35,182 bases of DNA from Micromonosporaceae bacterium (GCA_009377645.1 WHTQ01000044.1:1-35182), one strand, 5' to 3'; shown: positions 22,365-30,209, counted from the first letter of the stretch. The notes: generated from the letters alone by a model not told the origin. Program-made: numbers and translations.

Positions 22365-23582
22365 GTGGGCAGGTCCAGAAACCGACGGTACGGGCTCGGG
22401 GGAGCACTCAGCGCCCTGCTGGTGACGCTGGCCGGGTGTTCGGTGGTCGCGAACGAGTCCGAGCCGGAGCCGGTCCGGATCGCCGCCGACCTCCAGCTCA
22501 CCGGCGACGGATCCGCGCTCGGCACCGTCTACCGCAACGCGCTGCAGCTGCGGGTCGAGCAGGTGAACCAGCTCGGGCTGCTCGGTGACCGGCGGCTGGA
22601 GCTGGAGGTCCACGACAACCGGTCCGACCCGGCGACCTCCACCGCGAACATCGAGCGGCTGGCCGCCGAGCCGGACCTGGCGGCGCTGATCACCGGCGGG
22701 TGCGGCGAGTGCGTGGTGTCCGCTGTGGACGCCATCAACACCCGCGGGATGCCGACGATCGCGCTGGCGGCTCCGACCAACGTCAGCTCCCCAGTCGGCG
22801 AGCGGCCGTTCCTGTTCAAGCTCGGGCCGAACGCCAACCACAACGCCTTCGCCCTCACCGCCGCGCTGGCCGCGGCCGACGTCGAGACGATCGGGCTGGT
22901 GACCACCGGAGACCAGTACGGTGAGGACGGGCTGGCGGAGATGACCGACGCCGCCGTACGGCCGAACATCGAGATCGTCGTGCACGAGCAGGTCGGCGGC
23001 GGCGCCGACCTGGCGGCGGCGGCGGGCCGGATCGCCGGCCACGACCCGGACTCGGGCATCCTGCTCGACCCCGACGCCGAGCAGCTCGGCCCGGACGCCG
23101 TGGTGGTGTGGACCTCCGCCGCCCTGGCCGGGGAGACCGCCGCCAGCCTGCGGGACGCGGGCTACGACGGTCCGCTCTACCTCGACGCGGGGGCCGCCGG
23201 CGACCTGTTCCTGGCCGGTGCCAGCCGGGATGCGCTGGCCGGTGCCACGCTGGTGTTCACCGAGACCCTGGTGATGGACGAGGTGGTCGCCACCTCCCCG
23301 GCGAAGGCTGCCCGCAAGACCTGGTTCCGGGACTACACCGCCCAGTTCGGCACCTACCACGCCTACTCGTCGTTCGCGGCGGACGCGGTGGCGCTGGTGG
23401 TCGATGGGGTCAACCGGGCCGGTGGCACCGACCGGGCGCAGCTGCGCGACACCATCGAGACGACCCAGCTGGACGGGCTGACCGGTCAGCTGCGGCTGAC
23501 CCAGTCACAGCACAGCGCCCTGGCGGCGCGGGCGCTGACCCTGGTGACCGTCCGCGGCGACCGGTGGCGGCTCGGCGGCTGA
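22365..23582 (+). CDS. ABC transporter substrate-binding lipoprotein (branched-chain amino acid type)
   Basis: A 405-residue periplasmic-binding-protein-fold lipoprotein (Leu/Ile/Val-binding type). The signal peptide VGRSRNRRYGLGG..SALLVTLAGCS ends in a lipobox LAGC. The mature part shows IAADLQLTGDGSALGTVYRNALQLRVEQVN, AALITGGCGECVVSAVDAINTRGMPTIALAAPTN and FALTAALAAADVETIGLVTTGDQYGEDGL, all typical of the family. No permease or ATPase of the HAAT class is adjacent, so it may be an orphan binding protein or serve as the ligand sensor of a signalling system. Its divergence from the conservon sensor makes the latter worth testing. The GTG at 22365 is chosen for the GGAGGAG 5 nt upstream and the signal peptide. 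Confidence 0.88.
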   Translation: MGRSRNRRYGLGGALSALLVTLAGCSVVANESEPEPVRIAADLQLTGDGSALGTVYRNALQLRVEQVNQLGLLGDRRLELEVHDNRSDPATSTANIERLAAEPDLAALITGGCGECVVSAVDAINTRGMPTIALAAPTNVSSPVGERPFLFKLGPNANHNAFALTAALAAADVETIGLVTTGDQYGEDGLAEMTDAAVRPNIEIVVHEQVGGGADLAAAAGRIAGHDPDSGILLDPDAEQLGPDAVVVWTSAALAGETAASLRDAGYDGPLYLDAGAAGDLFLAGASRDALAGATLVFTETLVMDEVVATSPAKAARKTWFRDYTAQFGTYHAYSSFAADAVALVVDGVNRAGGTDRAQLRDTIETTQLDGLTGQLRLTQSQHSALAARALTLVTVRGDRWRLGG

Positions 23583-23598
23583 CCGGCTCTGGAGCCGG
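23583..23598. terminator. Short hairpin between convergent transport genes
   Basis: CCGGCTC, TG, GAGCCGG follows directly after the TGA of the lipoprotein gene and lies 20 bp before the end of the convergent permease gene. A compact stem, possibly serving both transcripts. Confidence 0.4.
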
Positions 23599-23618
23599 AC
23601 CGGCGCTACGAGGACTTG

Positions 23619-24461
23619 TTACGAGGTCGTGGCCCGGACCCAGGGCAGCAGCAGCCGCTCCACGCCGACCAGGACGTAGTAGAGGACGATGCTGATCACG
23701 CTGAGCACGACGAGCGCGGCGAACGCGAGGTCGGTCCGCCCGAGCCCGCCGGACTGGTTGACCACGTACCCGAGGCCCTCCCGGCCGCCGGCGAACTCGC
23801 CGATCACGGCGCCGATCACCGCCAGCGGGACCGCCAGCTTGAGCCCGATGAAGATCTGCGGGAGGGCATACGGGAACCGTACCTTGGCGAAGGTCTGCCA
23901 GCGGGAGGCGTCCAGCGACCGGGCCAGCTCCACCAGCTCAGCCGGGGTCGAGGTGAGGCCGCTGGCGGTTGCCAGCACGACCGGGAAGAAGCACACCAGC
24001 ACCGCCATCGCGACCTTCGGCTCCAGGTTGAACCCCAGCCAGACGATCAACAGCGGGGCCAGCGCGATCTTCGGGATCGCGTTGAACGCGACCAGCCAAG
24101 GGTAGGTCATCTGGCTGAACACCCGGGACAGAGCGATCGCGGTGCCGATCACCAGGCCGCCGGCCGTGGCGATCGCGAACCCGCCCAGCGTCTCCACCAG
24201 CGTGACCCGGCCGTGCTCGGCCAGGTAGTCGGGCCGGTCCCGCAGCTCGGCCAGCACGTCGGCCGGCGGCGGCAGCAGGATCCGCTGGACGTCGGTGAAG
24301 GTGGTGGCCGCCCACCAGGCCGCCAGCGAGAGCACCAGGGTGAGGGCCGGGAGCAGCAGCACCGACCAGCCCGGAAACCGGGCCCGCCAGGGGCGCGGGG
24401 GAGCCGCCTCACCCAGCGGCGGCTCGGCGGTCTGGGCGGTGGTGGCGGAGCCGGCTGGCAT
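23619..24461 (-). CDS. ABC transporter permease (NitT/TauT/Ssu type)
   Basis: A 280-residue inner-membrane permease of the nitrate/sulfonate/taurine family. About six helices are visible. The EAA loop ELARSLDASRWQTFAKVRFPYALPQIFIGLK (about residues 186-216) is the ATPase-contact site. The N-terminus PWRARFPGWSVLLLPALTLVLSLAAWW and the block AFNAIPKIALAPLLIVWLGF are typical of this class. It follows the binding-protein gene on the same strand, separated by 77 bp that contain a 42-nt perfect palindrome. GGAG stands 6 nt before the ATG. The ATPase is encoded on the opposite strand beyond the binding-protein gene. Confidence 0.93.
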   Translation of the reverse strand: MPAGSATTAQTAEPPLGEAAPPRPWRARFPGWSVLLLPALTLVLSLAAWWAATTFTDVQRILLPPPADVLAELRDRPDYLAEHGRVTLVETLGGFAIATAGGLVIGTAIALSRVFSQMTYPWLVAFNAIPKIALAPLLIVWLGFNLEPKVAMAVLVCFFPVVLATASGLTSTPAELVELARSLDASRWQTFAKVRFPYALPQIFIGLKLAVPLAVIGAVIGEFAGGREGLGYVVNQSGGLGRTDLAFAALVVLSVISIVLYYVLVGVERLLLPWVRATTS

Positions 24462-24484
24462 GACTGTCTCCTGTTCCGGCGTCG

Positions 24485-24526
24485 GGGCGGAGTCCCGTCG
24501 GCACCGGTGCCGACGGGACTCCGCCC
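24485..24526. repeat. 42-nt perfect palindrome between binding-protein and permease genes
   Basis: The 21-nt arm, from GGGCGGAGTCCC to the centre ACCGGT, is followed by its exact complement with no loop, ending GGGACTCCGCCC. In RNA it would form a very stable hairpin directly after the binding-protein stop (minus strand). It may act as a partial terminator or 3' stabiliser that gives more binding protein than permease. Confidence 0.85.
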
Positions 24527-24538
24527 GGGGGTCTGCGG

Positions 24539-25552
24539 TCAGCCGGAGATGATCAGGCTGGGCGTGATCACGTCCTCGGCGGTGATCCCGGGCGGGATCG
24601 CGCCGGTCGCCTCCAGCAGCGCGATCGTCTGGGAGACCCGGACCTCGTCGACGGAGCCGATCGGGACCCCGGCCTGCCGGACGTAGGACTCCATGATCTC
24701 CAGCTCGGCAGCGGCCACCTCCGGGACGACGGACTCGTCGGCGGCGGCCAGGATCTCGGCCGCCCCCTGCGGGTCGTCGATCGAGTATTCCAGCCCCCGG
24801 AACAGCGCGTCCCGGAACCGCTGCACCAGGTCCGGGTCCGACTGCGCCAGCTCGGTCGAGGTGACCAGCGAGTTCCCGTACAGGTCGGTCATCTCGTCGC
24901 TGTAGGGGATGAACGAGGCGGTCTCGCCTTCGGCGGCGGCCTCGATCAGCGGCACGCCGACCGAGAACTGGCCGATCGCGTCTACCTGGCCGCTGGCGAG
25001 CAGGGTGGGCAGCTGCGGCGGGTCGGCGTCGACCAGATCGACCGACTCCGGGTCGATGCCGACCAGGTCGGCGTAGGTCGGAAACAGCAGCCGGCCGACC
25101 GAGCCGCTGGAGTCGGCGATGGACTTGCCCTCCAGGTCCTGTGGGGTCTGGATCTCATCACCCAGGCTCATGAAGCCGATCAGCGAGAGCTGGTGGACGG
25201 CGCCGACCACGGTGATCCCCTCGATCTCGCCGTTGCCCAGCAACAGCGTGACGCCGCTCATGTCGCCGGTGGCGAACTGCGCCTGGCCGGAGGCGACCAG
25301 CGCGATGTTGTCCCCGGTGCCGGTGCCGGGCTGGATCTCGACGTTGATGTTCGCTTCCTCGAAGTAGCCCTTCTCCTGGGCGACCCAGGCATACGCCTCG
25401 CGGCCGAAGACGCCGAACGCGGTGATGTAGACGACCTCGTCCGGTGTGGTGTCCTCATCACCGGTGTCGCCGTCCCCACCGGTGCAGGCACTCGCGACCA
25501 GCATGGTCGCGACCGCCGCGAGGGCGGTGAGGATGCGGGTGTGCCGTCTCAT
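24539..25552 (-). CDS. ABC transporter substrate-binding lipoprotein (NMT1/THI5/SsuA-like)
   Basis: A 337-residue extracytoplasmic binding protein. The signal peptide RRHTRILTALAAVATMLVASAC ends in the lipobox ASAC and is followed by an acidic linker. EVVYITAFGVFGREAYAWVAQEKGYFEEANINVEIQPGTG and ALVASGQAQFATGDMSGV are the standard first-lobe segments of NMT1/SsuA-like proteins, and SLGDEIQTPQDLEGKSIADSSGS is the hinge region. The ligand cannot be read from sequence: thiamine precursors, sulfonates, nitrate and aromatic acids are all carried by this class. The ATG at 25552 has AGGAAGG 5-6 nt upstream. The open frame runs on far upstream, antisense to the ATPase gene, but that part is not coding. 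Confidence 0.92.
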   Translation of the reverse strand: MRRHTRILTALAAVATMLVASACTGGDGDTGDEDTTPDEVVYITAFGVFGREAYAWVAQEKGYFEEANINVEIQPGTGTGDNIALVASGQAQFATGDMSGVTLLLGNGEIEGITVVGAVHQLSLIGFMSLGDEIQTPQDLEGKSIADSSGSVGRLLFPTYADLVGIDPESVDLVDADPPQLPTLLASGQVDAIGQFSVGVPLIEAAAEGETASFIPYSDEMTDLYGNSLVTSTELAQSDPDLVQRFRDALFRGLEYSIDDPQGAAEILAAADESVVPEVAAAELEIMESYVRQAGVPIGSVDEVRVSQTIALLEATGAIPPGITAEDVITPSLIISG

Positions 25553-25736
25553 GAGTAGCCTTCCTGTGAAATCAGCGGTGCTGGCATGCTTTTGTCGGGG
25601 TAGTGTGCTCGCGGTCCCGGCGGGACATCGAGCCGGGCGGCTGTCGGCACCACCCGGCGGCAGGGCGGACAGCCTACGGCAGGCTAACAGGCCTGGCAGC
25701 CCGGCACCAGGCTCTAGATCAAGGGTGTCCCACCCG

Positions 25737-25756
25737 CTAGCCTCGACGGTGGCTAG
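25737..25756. promoter_or_regulatory. Inverted repeat before the ABC ATPase gene
   Basis: CTAGCC, 8 nt, GGCTAG is a perfect 6-bp inverted repeat ending 22 nt before the ATG at 25779, in the divergent region of the transporter genes. It is a candidate operator coordinating the two transcripts. Confidence 0.4.
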
Positions 25757-25778
25757 TCCGAACGGATAGGGGACTCGG

Positions 25779-26540
25779 ATGATTCGGATCAGCGGTGTCT
25801 CGCACACCTTCGCCAGTCGGGCCGGCACCGTCGAGGCCCTGCGCGACATCGACATCGAGGCGGCCGAGGGCGAGTTCGTCGCGGTGGTCGGCCGGTCCGG
25901 CTGCGGGAAGTCCACTCTGCTACGTCTTGTCGCAGGTTTGATCACACCGAGTGACGGCGAGGTGATCGTGGACGGTACCCTGGTCACCCGTCCCCGACGC
26001 GACCTCGCGATGGTGTTCCAGCGGCCGGCGCTGTTCCCGTGGCGCACGGTGCTGGACAACGTGCTGCTGCCGGTGGAGGTGTTCGGCTGGCGCCGGGCCG
26101 ACCACCGGGGCCGGGCGATGGAGCTGCTGGACCTGGTCGGGCTGGCCGGCTTCGAGCGGCGGCTGCCGCACGAGCTGTCCGGCGGGATGCAGCAGCGGGT
26201 GGCGCTGTGCCGGTCGCTGCTGCCACAGCCGCGGGCGATGCTGATGGACGAGCCGTTCTCGGCGCTGGACGCGCTGACCCGCGAGGAGCTGTCGGTGCAG
26301 CTGCAGCGGATCCACATGGAACACCGCACGACCATCCTGTTTGTCACGCACTCGATCGACGAGGCGATCCTGCTCGCCGACCGGGTGGTGGTGCTCAGCC
26401 CGCGGCCCGGCCAGGTCCGCAAGATCATCGACGTGGACATCCCCCGCCCGCGTACCCTCGGCCGCACCGCCCACCTGGAGGACGTCGCCCGGATCAGCGC
26501 GGAGCTGCACGAGCTGCTGCTGCCCGCCCAGGCCGCCTGA
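25779..26540 (+). CDS. ABC transporter ATP-binding protein (NitT/TauT/Ssu type)
   Basis: A complete 253-residue ABC ATPase. Walker A is GRSGCGKST (about residues 38-46), the Q-loop VFQRPALFPWRTV is typical of the nitrate/taurine/sulfonate class, the signature is LSGGMQQRVALCRSL, Walker B AMLMDEPFSALD, and the H-switch VTHSIDEA. It powers the permease and binding protein encoded on the other strand just to the left; the three make one transporter split over divergent transcripts. An LLM oxidoreductase gene follows after 16 bp, suggesting that the imported compound is oxidised by it. Confidence 0.94.
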   Translation: MIRISGVSHTFASRAGTVEALRDIDIEAAEGEFVAVVGRSGCGKSTLLRLVAGLITPSDGEVIVDGTLVTRPRRDLAMVFQRPALFPWRTVLDNVLLPVEVFGWRRADHRGRAMELLDLVGLAGFERRLPHELSGGMQQRVALCRSLLPQPRAMLMDEPFSALDALTREELSVQLQRIHMEHRTTILFVTHSIDEAILLADRVVVLSPRPGQVRKIIDVDIPRPRTLGRTAHLEDVARISAELHELLLPAQAA

Positions 26541-26556
26541 GGCCAGGGGGCGGAGC

Positions 26557-27525
26557 ATGCAGGTCTGGGTCTTCACCGAGCCGCACCGCGGCGCCGACTA
26601 CGACGCCCAGCTGCGGTTCGCCCGGCTGGCCGAGGAGTGCGGCTTCGCCGGCCTGGTGCGGGCCGACCATTACCAGGCCATGGGCGGCGCCGGCGGTCTG
26701 CCCGGGCCGTCCGACGCCTGGGTGACCGTGGCCGGGCTGAGCCGGGAGACCACCCGGCTGCGGCTCGGAGTCCAGATGTCCACGGTGACCTTCCGGCTGC
26801 CTGGGCCACTGGCGATCACCGTGGCGCAGGTCGACCAGATGAGCGGCGGCCGGGTCGAGCTGGGGGTCGGCGCCGGGTGGTACGAGCGCGAGCACCGCTC
26901 GTACGGGATCCCGTTCCCGCCGGCCACCGAACGGTTCGACCAGCTGGCCGAACAGCTCGAAATCATCACCGGACTGTGGCAGACCCCGGTCGGGAGCCGG
27001 TTCAGCCATCACGGCAAGCACTATGAGCTGGTGGACTCGCCGGCGCTGCCGAAGCCGGTGCAGCGGCCCCGGCCGCCGGTGATCGTCGGTGGGCGGGGCC
27101 GCCGCCGCACCCCGGAGCTGGCCGCCCGCTACGCCGACGAGTTCAACGCCGTGTTCGTCAGCATCGCCGAGGCGGCCGGCCAGTTCCGGCGGGTCGCCGA
27201 GGCCGCGCAGCGGGTCGGCCGCGCCGCCGCCGGCCGGCCACCGCTGCGGCTCTCGCTCGGGCTGCTGGTCGCGTGCGGCCGCACCGAGGCGGAGGCCCGG
27301 CGCCGGGCCGAGACGATGTACGAGCAGAACACCGCGCTGCCGCAGGAGGACCCGGTGATCGGCACCCCGGACCGGGTGGTGGACCGGATCGGGCAGCTCG
27401 CCGGGATCGGGGGCGGCCGGGTCTACCTGCGGCTGACCGAGCTGGCCGACCTGGACCACCTGGCGCTGCTTGGCGAGCGGGTGCTGCCGCAGGTCGCCCC
27501 GCCCGGCGGCACCGGCAGCGGTTAG
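26557..27525 (+). CDS. LLM-class F420-dependent oxidoreductase
   Basis: A 322-residue luciferase-like TIM-barrel enzyme. QVWVFTEPHRGADYDAQLRFARLAEECGFAGLVRADHY starts the barrel. LRLGVQMSTVTFRLPGPLAITVAQVDQMSGGRVELGVGAGWYEREHRSYGIPFP is the classic LLM core (residues about 70-125), and ERFDQLAEQLEIITGLW and PVIVGGRGRRRTPELAARYADEFN follow. Actinobacterial members of this subgroup mostly use F420, though flavin use cannot be excluded. The ATG at 26557 has GGGGGCGGAG just upstream. Being directly behind the transporter ATPase, it may act on the imported substrate. Its TAG stop doubles as the -10 of the next gene. Confidence 0.92.
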   Translation: MQVWVFTEPHRGADYDAQLRFARLAEECGFAGLVRADHYQAMGGAGGLPGPSDAWVTVAGLSRETTRLRLGVQMSTVTFRLPGPLAITVAQVDQMSGGRVELGVGAGWYEREHRSYGIPFPPATERFDQLAEQLEIITGLWQTPVGSRFSHHGKHYELVDSPALPKPVQRPRPPVIVGGRGRRRTPELAARYADEFNAVFVSIAEAAGQFRRVAEAAQRVGRAAAGRPPLRLSLGLLVACGRTEAEARRRAETMYEQNTALPQEDPVIGTPDRVVDRIGQLAGIGGGRVYLRLTELADLDHLALLGERVLPQVAPPGGTGSG

Positions 27526-27528
27526 CGT
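27523..27528 (+). promoter_or_regulatory. -10 hexamer of the methyltransferase gene overlapping the LLM stop
   Basis: TAGCGT, whose TAG is the stop codon of the oxidoreductase gene, ends 7 nt before the ATG at 27536. Confidence 0.55.
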
Positions 27529-27535
27529 GTCGGTC

Positions 27536-28192
27536 ATGCGCAACCTGCTGACCGTCACCGACGAGCTGTACGAGTACGTCCTGGCGCACACCACGCCGCT
27601 GGACCCGGTCGCCCGGGACCTGGTCGAGCAGACCCGGGCGGTGCTGCCGGACCGGGCGCAGATGCAGATCGGGCCGGAGCAGGCGATGCTGCTGACCATC
27701 CTGACCCAGCTGGTCGGCGCCCGCCGGGCGGTGGAGGTCGGCACGTTCACCGGGTTCTCGGCGCTGGCGATCGCCCGCGGGCTGCCGCCGGACGGCCGGC
27801 TGGTCTGCTTCGACATCTCCACCGAGTACACCGACATCGCCCGGCGGTACTGGGAGCGGGCCGGCGTCGCCGACCGGATCGACCTGCGGATCGGGCCCGC
27901 CGCCGAACGGGTCCGAGAGCTGCCGGAGCAGCCGCACCTGGACCTGGCGTTCATCGACGCGGACAAGCAGGGGTACGCGACCTACTGGGCGGAGCTGGTG
28001 CCGCGGATGCGCCTGGGTGGCCTGCTCGCGGTGGACAACGTGCTGTGGAGCGGTCGGGTGGCTGATCCGGCGCCGGACGACGAGAGTGCCCGGACGATGG
28101 CGCGGTTCAACGAGCTGGTGGTGGCCGACGACCGGGTAGACGTGGTGATCCTGCCGGTCGGCGACGGCCTCACCCTCGCCCGGCGCCGCTGA
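27536..28192 (+). CDS. Class I O-methyltransferase (CCoAOMT/COMT-like, metal-dependent)
   Basis: A 218-residue SAM-dependent O-methyltransferase of the caffeoyl-CoA type. VEVGTFTGFSALAIA (residues 67-81) is the SAM-binding motif I. FDISTEYTDIARRYWERAGV is the acidic strand that binds ribose. LAFIDADKQGYATYW (Asp141, Asp143) and AVDNVLWSGRV (Asp167, Asn168) supply the divalent-metal ligands. These enzymes methylate catechol-like hydroxyls; the bacterial substrate is usually unknown. It has its own leaderless promoter made from the preceding stop codon. Confidence 0.93.
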   Translation: MRNLLTVTDELYEYVLAHTTPLDPVARDLVEQTRAVLPDRAQMQIGPEQAMLLTILTQLVGARRAVEVGTFTGFSALAIARGLPPDGRLVCFDISTEYTDIARRYWERAGVADRIDLRIGPAAERVRELPEQPHLDLAFIDADKQGYATYWAELVPRMRLGGLLAVDNVLWSGRVADPAPDDESARTMARFNELVVADDRVDVVILPVGDGLTLARRR

Positions 28193-28215
28193 ACCCACGG
28201 CAACCACAATAGTGA

Positions 28216-28221
28216 TAGCAT
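28216..28221 (+). promoter_or_regulatory. -10 hexamer of the toxin-antitoxin operon
   Basis: TAGCAT ends 6 nt before the ATG at 28228. It lies in a small imperfect dyad (TGATAGCATTATGTCA), which could be where the antitoxin binds. The sequence is visibly richer in A+T than its surroundings. Confidence 0.45.
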
Positions 28222-28227
28222 TATGTC

Positions 28228-28521
28228 ATGACAACGACGATGGGGGTTCGTGAGGTAACCCGGCACACATCCAAGGTGATCCATCGCGCGGCGGCTGGTG
28301 AGACCGTGTTGATCACTGAACATGACCGGCCGATCGCGATGCTCGTGCCGTTGCCGACGACAGGTGACCCCGCTGTGGACACACTTATCCGGGAAGGCAA
28401 GCTGACACCAGCGAGCAACCCGGGTGGTCTCGCCGCGCTCCAGGCGATCATGCCTGCGCCGGCTAGCGACAGCTCCGACACCGCCGAGACCGTGTCGGAG
28501 CTGCGGGAGGACCGCTTGTGA
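28228..28521 (+). CDS. vapB: Phd/YefM-family antitoxin
   Basis: A 97-residue prevent-host-death-type antitoxin. TMGVREVTRHTSKVIHRAAAGETVLITEHDRPIAMLVPLP (residues 4-43) is the classic Phd/YefM DNA-binding dimer fold. The disordered C-terminal part, ending TVSELREDRL, is where such antitoxins wrap their toxin. Codon use is less GC-biased than in neighbours (CAT, ATA-type and TGT codons), suggesting later arrival. Its TGA stop overlaps the toxin's GTG start by 4 bp. Confidence 0.92.
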   Translation: MTTTMGVREVTRHTSKVIHRAAAGETVLITEHDRPIAMLVPLPTTGDPAVDTLIREGKLTPASNPGGLAALQAIMPAPASDSSDTAETVSELREDRL

Positions 28522-28907
28522 TCTATCTGGACAGCTCGGCGATCGTGAAGCTGGCGCGCCGGGAGTCGGAGACCGAAGCGCTGCGGGCGTGGCTCGCGGC
28601 AAACCCCCAACCTCTGGTCGCGTCCGCGCTGGCCCGCACCGAGGCCACCCAGGCGATCCTGCGCAGTGAACCGGCAGCGGTGGCGGTGCTGAGGGCGGTG
28701 CTGACCTTGTTGCACCAGAAGCCCATCACCGATGCGGTGCTGGATGCGGCCGCAGGCATTCCGGGTCCGACCTTGCGTAGTCTGGACGCGATTCACCTGG
28801 CTACAGCGGAGGAGCTCCGACCGGTGCTGGCGTGGTTTGTGGCCTATGACAAGCGTTTGGCCGAGGCCGCACGTTCGCGGGGCCTACCTGTTGCATCTCC
28901 GACCTGA
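28518..28907 (+). CDS. vapC: PIN-domain toxin VapC
   Basis: A 129-residue PIN-domain ribonuclease. MIYLDSSAIVKL provides Asp5, LARTEATQA Glu42, LRSLDAIHLATA Asp90 and VAYDKRLAEAA Asp111, the four acidic residues of the metal site. VapC toxins cut specific tRNA or rRNA and arrest translation until neutralised. The GTG start lies in the antitoxin's stop region (GTGA overlap), giving translational coupling. A strong terminator-type hairpin lies 100 bp downstream, so the pair is a self-contained unit. Confidence 0.94.
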   Translation: MIYLDSSAIVKLARRESETEALRAWLAANPQPLVASALARTEATQAILRSEPAAVAVLRAVLTLLHQKPITDAVLDAAAGIPGPTLRSLDAIHLATAEELRPVLAWFVAYDKRLAEAARSRGLPVASPT

Positions 28908-29007
28908 GCCGATGGCGATAAACCAGATCCCTATCCACCGGGCGCCGCTCGGCCGGAACGTGGAGCTGCAGGGCACCTAGGTCCGGTGACGACCGGCCCG
29001 ACGAGCC

Positions 29008-29035
29008 GGGGCGGGACGCGCACGCGTCCCGCCCC
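29008..29035 (+). terminator. Terminator of the vapBC operon
   Basis: GGGGCGGGACGCG, CA, CGCGTCCCGCCCC forms a perfect stem of at least 12 bp, followed by TTGTCG. It is the strongest intrinsic-type hairpin downstream of vapC. Confidence 0.7.
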
Positions 29036-29105
29036 TTGTCGTGGAGCCGGGGCGTCGGGCGGACGCGGACATCGAGAGATCGTCTGAATCCAATTCCGGC
29101 TGCGG

Positions 29106-29134
29106 TTGCGCCGGCCCGGCGGCGAACGTAGGTT
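29106..29134 (+). promoter_or_regulatory. Promoter of the secreted protease gene
   Basis: TTGCGC, 17 bp, TAGGTT. Transcription would begin near 29141 and give a leader of about 70 nt with a GGCGCC hairpin and a GAGGA ribosome site. Confidence 0.4.
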
Positions 29135-29210
29135 GTGACCTGTCTCCCAGTCATTCCCCTCGATTGGCGCCCCCCCGGCGCCGGGATACCCGAAAGCGAG
29201 GACACCCCTG

Positions 29211-30209
29211 ATGAGACGACCTCTGCGACTCACTGGCCTGGCGGTGCTGAGCGCGGCACTGCTGGTCGCAAGCGGCGGCACCGCCGCCGCGGCCCCTGCC
29301 CTCACATCAAACCCGGACGCGGTCGGGCACGCCGCCGCCGTCACCGGCGACCAGCACCGGCAGGTGCTGGACCACTGGACCCCGCAGCGGTTCCAGGCCG
29401 CCGTACCGATCGAAGCGCTGGCCGGCGACCGGCTGGCAGACCTGCCGCACACCGGTACGCCGGCCGCCGGTGCCCCGGTGGCCGTCGCGCCGACCGACCC
29501 GCTCGGCAGCGGCGCCGAGATCCAGGCCTTCCCGGAGTCGGGCGCCCCGTGGACCGACGGCGGCGCGGTGGTGCAGACCTCCGGCCGGGTGTTCTTCGAC
29601 TTCCAGGGCCAGCCGGCCTCCTGCTCCGGCAACGCGGTCACGAGCGCCAACGAGAGCGTCGTGATGACCGCCGGGCACTGCATCAAGCTGGAGGGCAGCT
29701 TCCACACCAACTGGGTGTTCGTGCCGGCCTACAACAACGGCGACGACCCGTTCGGCACCTGGACCGGCGCCCAGAGCTTCATCACGCCACAGTGGAACGC
29801 CAACGAGAACATCAACTTCGATATCGGGGCGATGGTGGTCAACCCGCTCGGCGGCCAGCAGCTGACCGATGTGGTCGGTGGCCAGGGGATCGCCTTCAAC
29901 CAGCCGCGCGGCCTGCCGATGTACGCGTTCGGCTTCCCGGCCGCCGCCCCGTACGACGGCACCCGGCTGATCTACTGCAGCGGCGACACCTTCAACGACC
30001 CGCTGTTCAGCACCGCGATCGGGATGACCTGCGACATGACCGGCGGCTCCAGCGGCGGCCCGTGGTTCCGCAGCTTCGACGAGGCCACCGGCACCGGGCT
30101 GCAGAACTCGGTGAACAGCTTCAAGTACATCTTCCTCCCGAACGCCATGTTCGGTCCGTACTTCGGCACCGACGGCCAGAACGTCTACAACGCGGCGCAG
30201 TCCGCCTGA
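29211..30209 (+). CDS. Secreted trypsin/V8-like serine protease
   Basis: A 332-residue extracellular protease of the chymotrypsin-fold (S1-like) group. A Sec signal peptide (RRPLRLTGLAVLSAALLVASGG) ends around AAAAPA at residues 25-30. A propeptide-like region runs to about residue 100. The catalytic triad is seen as His156 (VMTAGHC), Asp204 (INFDIGAM) and Ser281 (GGSSGGPW). Cysteine pairs around CSGNAV/GHC and IYCSG/MTCDM suggest two disulfides, as in this fold. The overall style recalls glutamyl endopeptidase-like actinobacterial enzymes; specificity cannot be read. GAGGA stands 8 nt before the ATG. It ends at a 44-nt palindrome shared with kamA. Confidence 0.93.
   Translation: MRRPLRLTGLAVLSAALLVASGGTAAAAPALTSNPDAVGHAAAVTGDQHRQVLDHWTPQRFQAAVPIEALAGDRLADLPHTGTPAAGAPVAVAPTDPLGSGAEIQAFPESGAPWTDGGAVVQTSGRVFFDFQGQPASCSGNAVTSANESVVMTAGHCIKLEGSFHTNWVFVPAYNNGDDPFGTWTGAQSFITPQWNANENINFDIGAMVVNPLGGQQLTDVVGGQGIAFNQPRGLPMYAFGFPAAAPYDGTRLIYCSGDTFNDPLFSTAIGMTCDMTGGSSGGPWFRSFDEATGTGLQNSVNSFKYIFLPNAMFGPYFGTDGQNVYNAAQSA

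Larger units (their letters stand above)
28908..29210 (+). other. Intergenic region between vapC and the protease gene
   Basis: 303 bp. It holds a 22-codon ATG frame at 28913-28981 (MAINQIPIHRAPLGRNVELQGT) with no clear ribosome site, the terminator at 29008-29035, a TTGCGC-17-TAGGTT promoter (29106-29134), a GGCGCC-N5-GGCGCC hairpin (29166-29182) in the protease leader, and the GAGGA ribosome site at 29198-29202. Confidence 0.45.

Noticed and set aside
25553-26467. Upstream extension of the binding-protein frame
   Set aside because: The extension is antisense to the ABC ATPase. The true start at 25552 has a ribosome site and a lipoprotein signal peptide.
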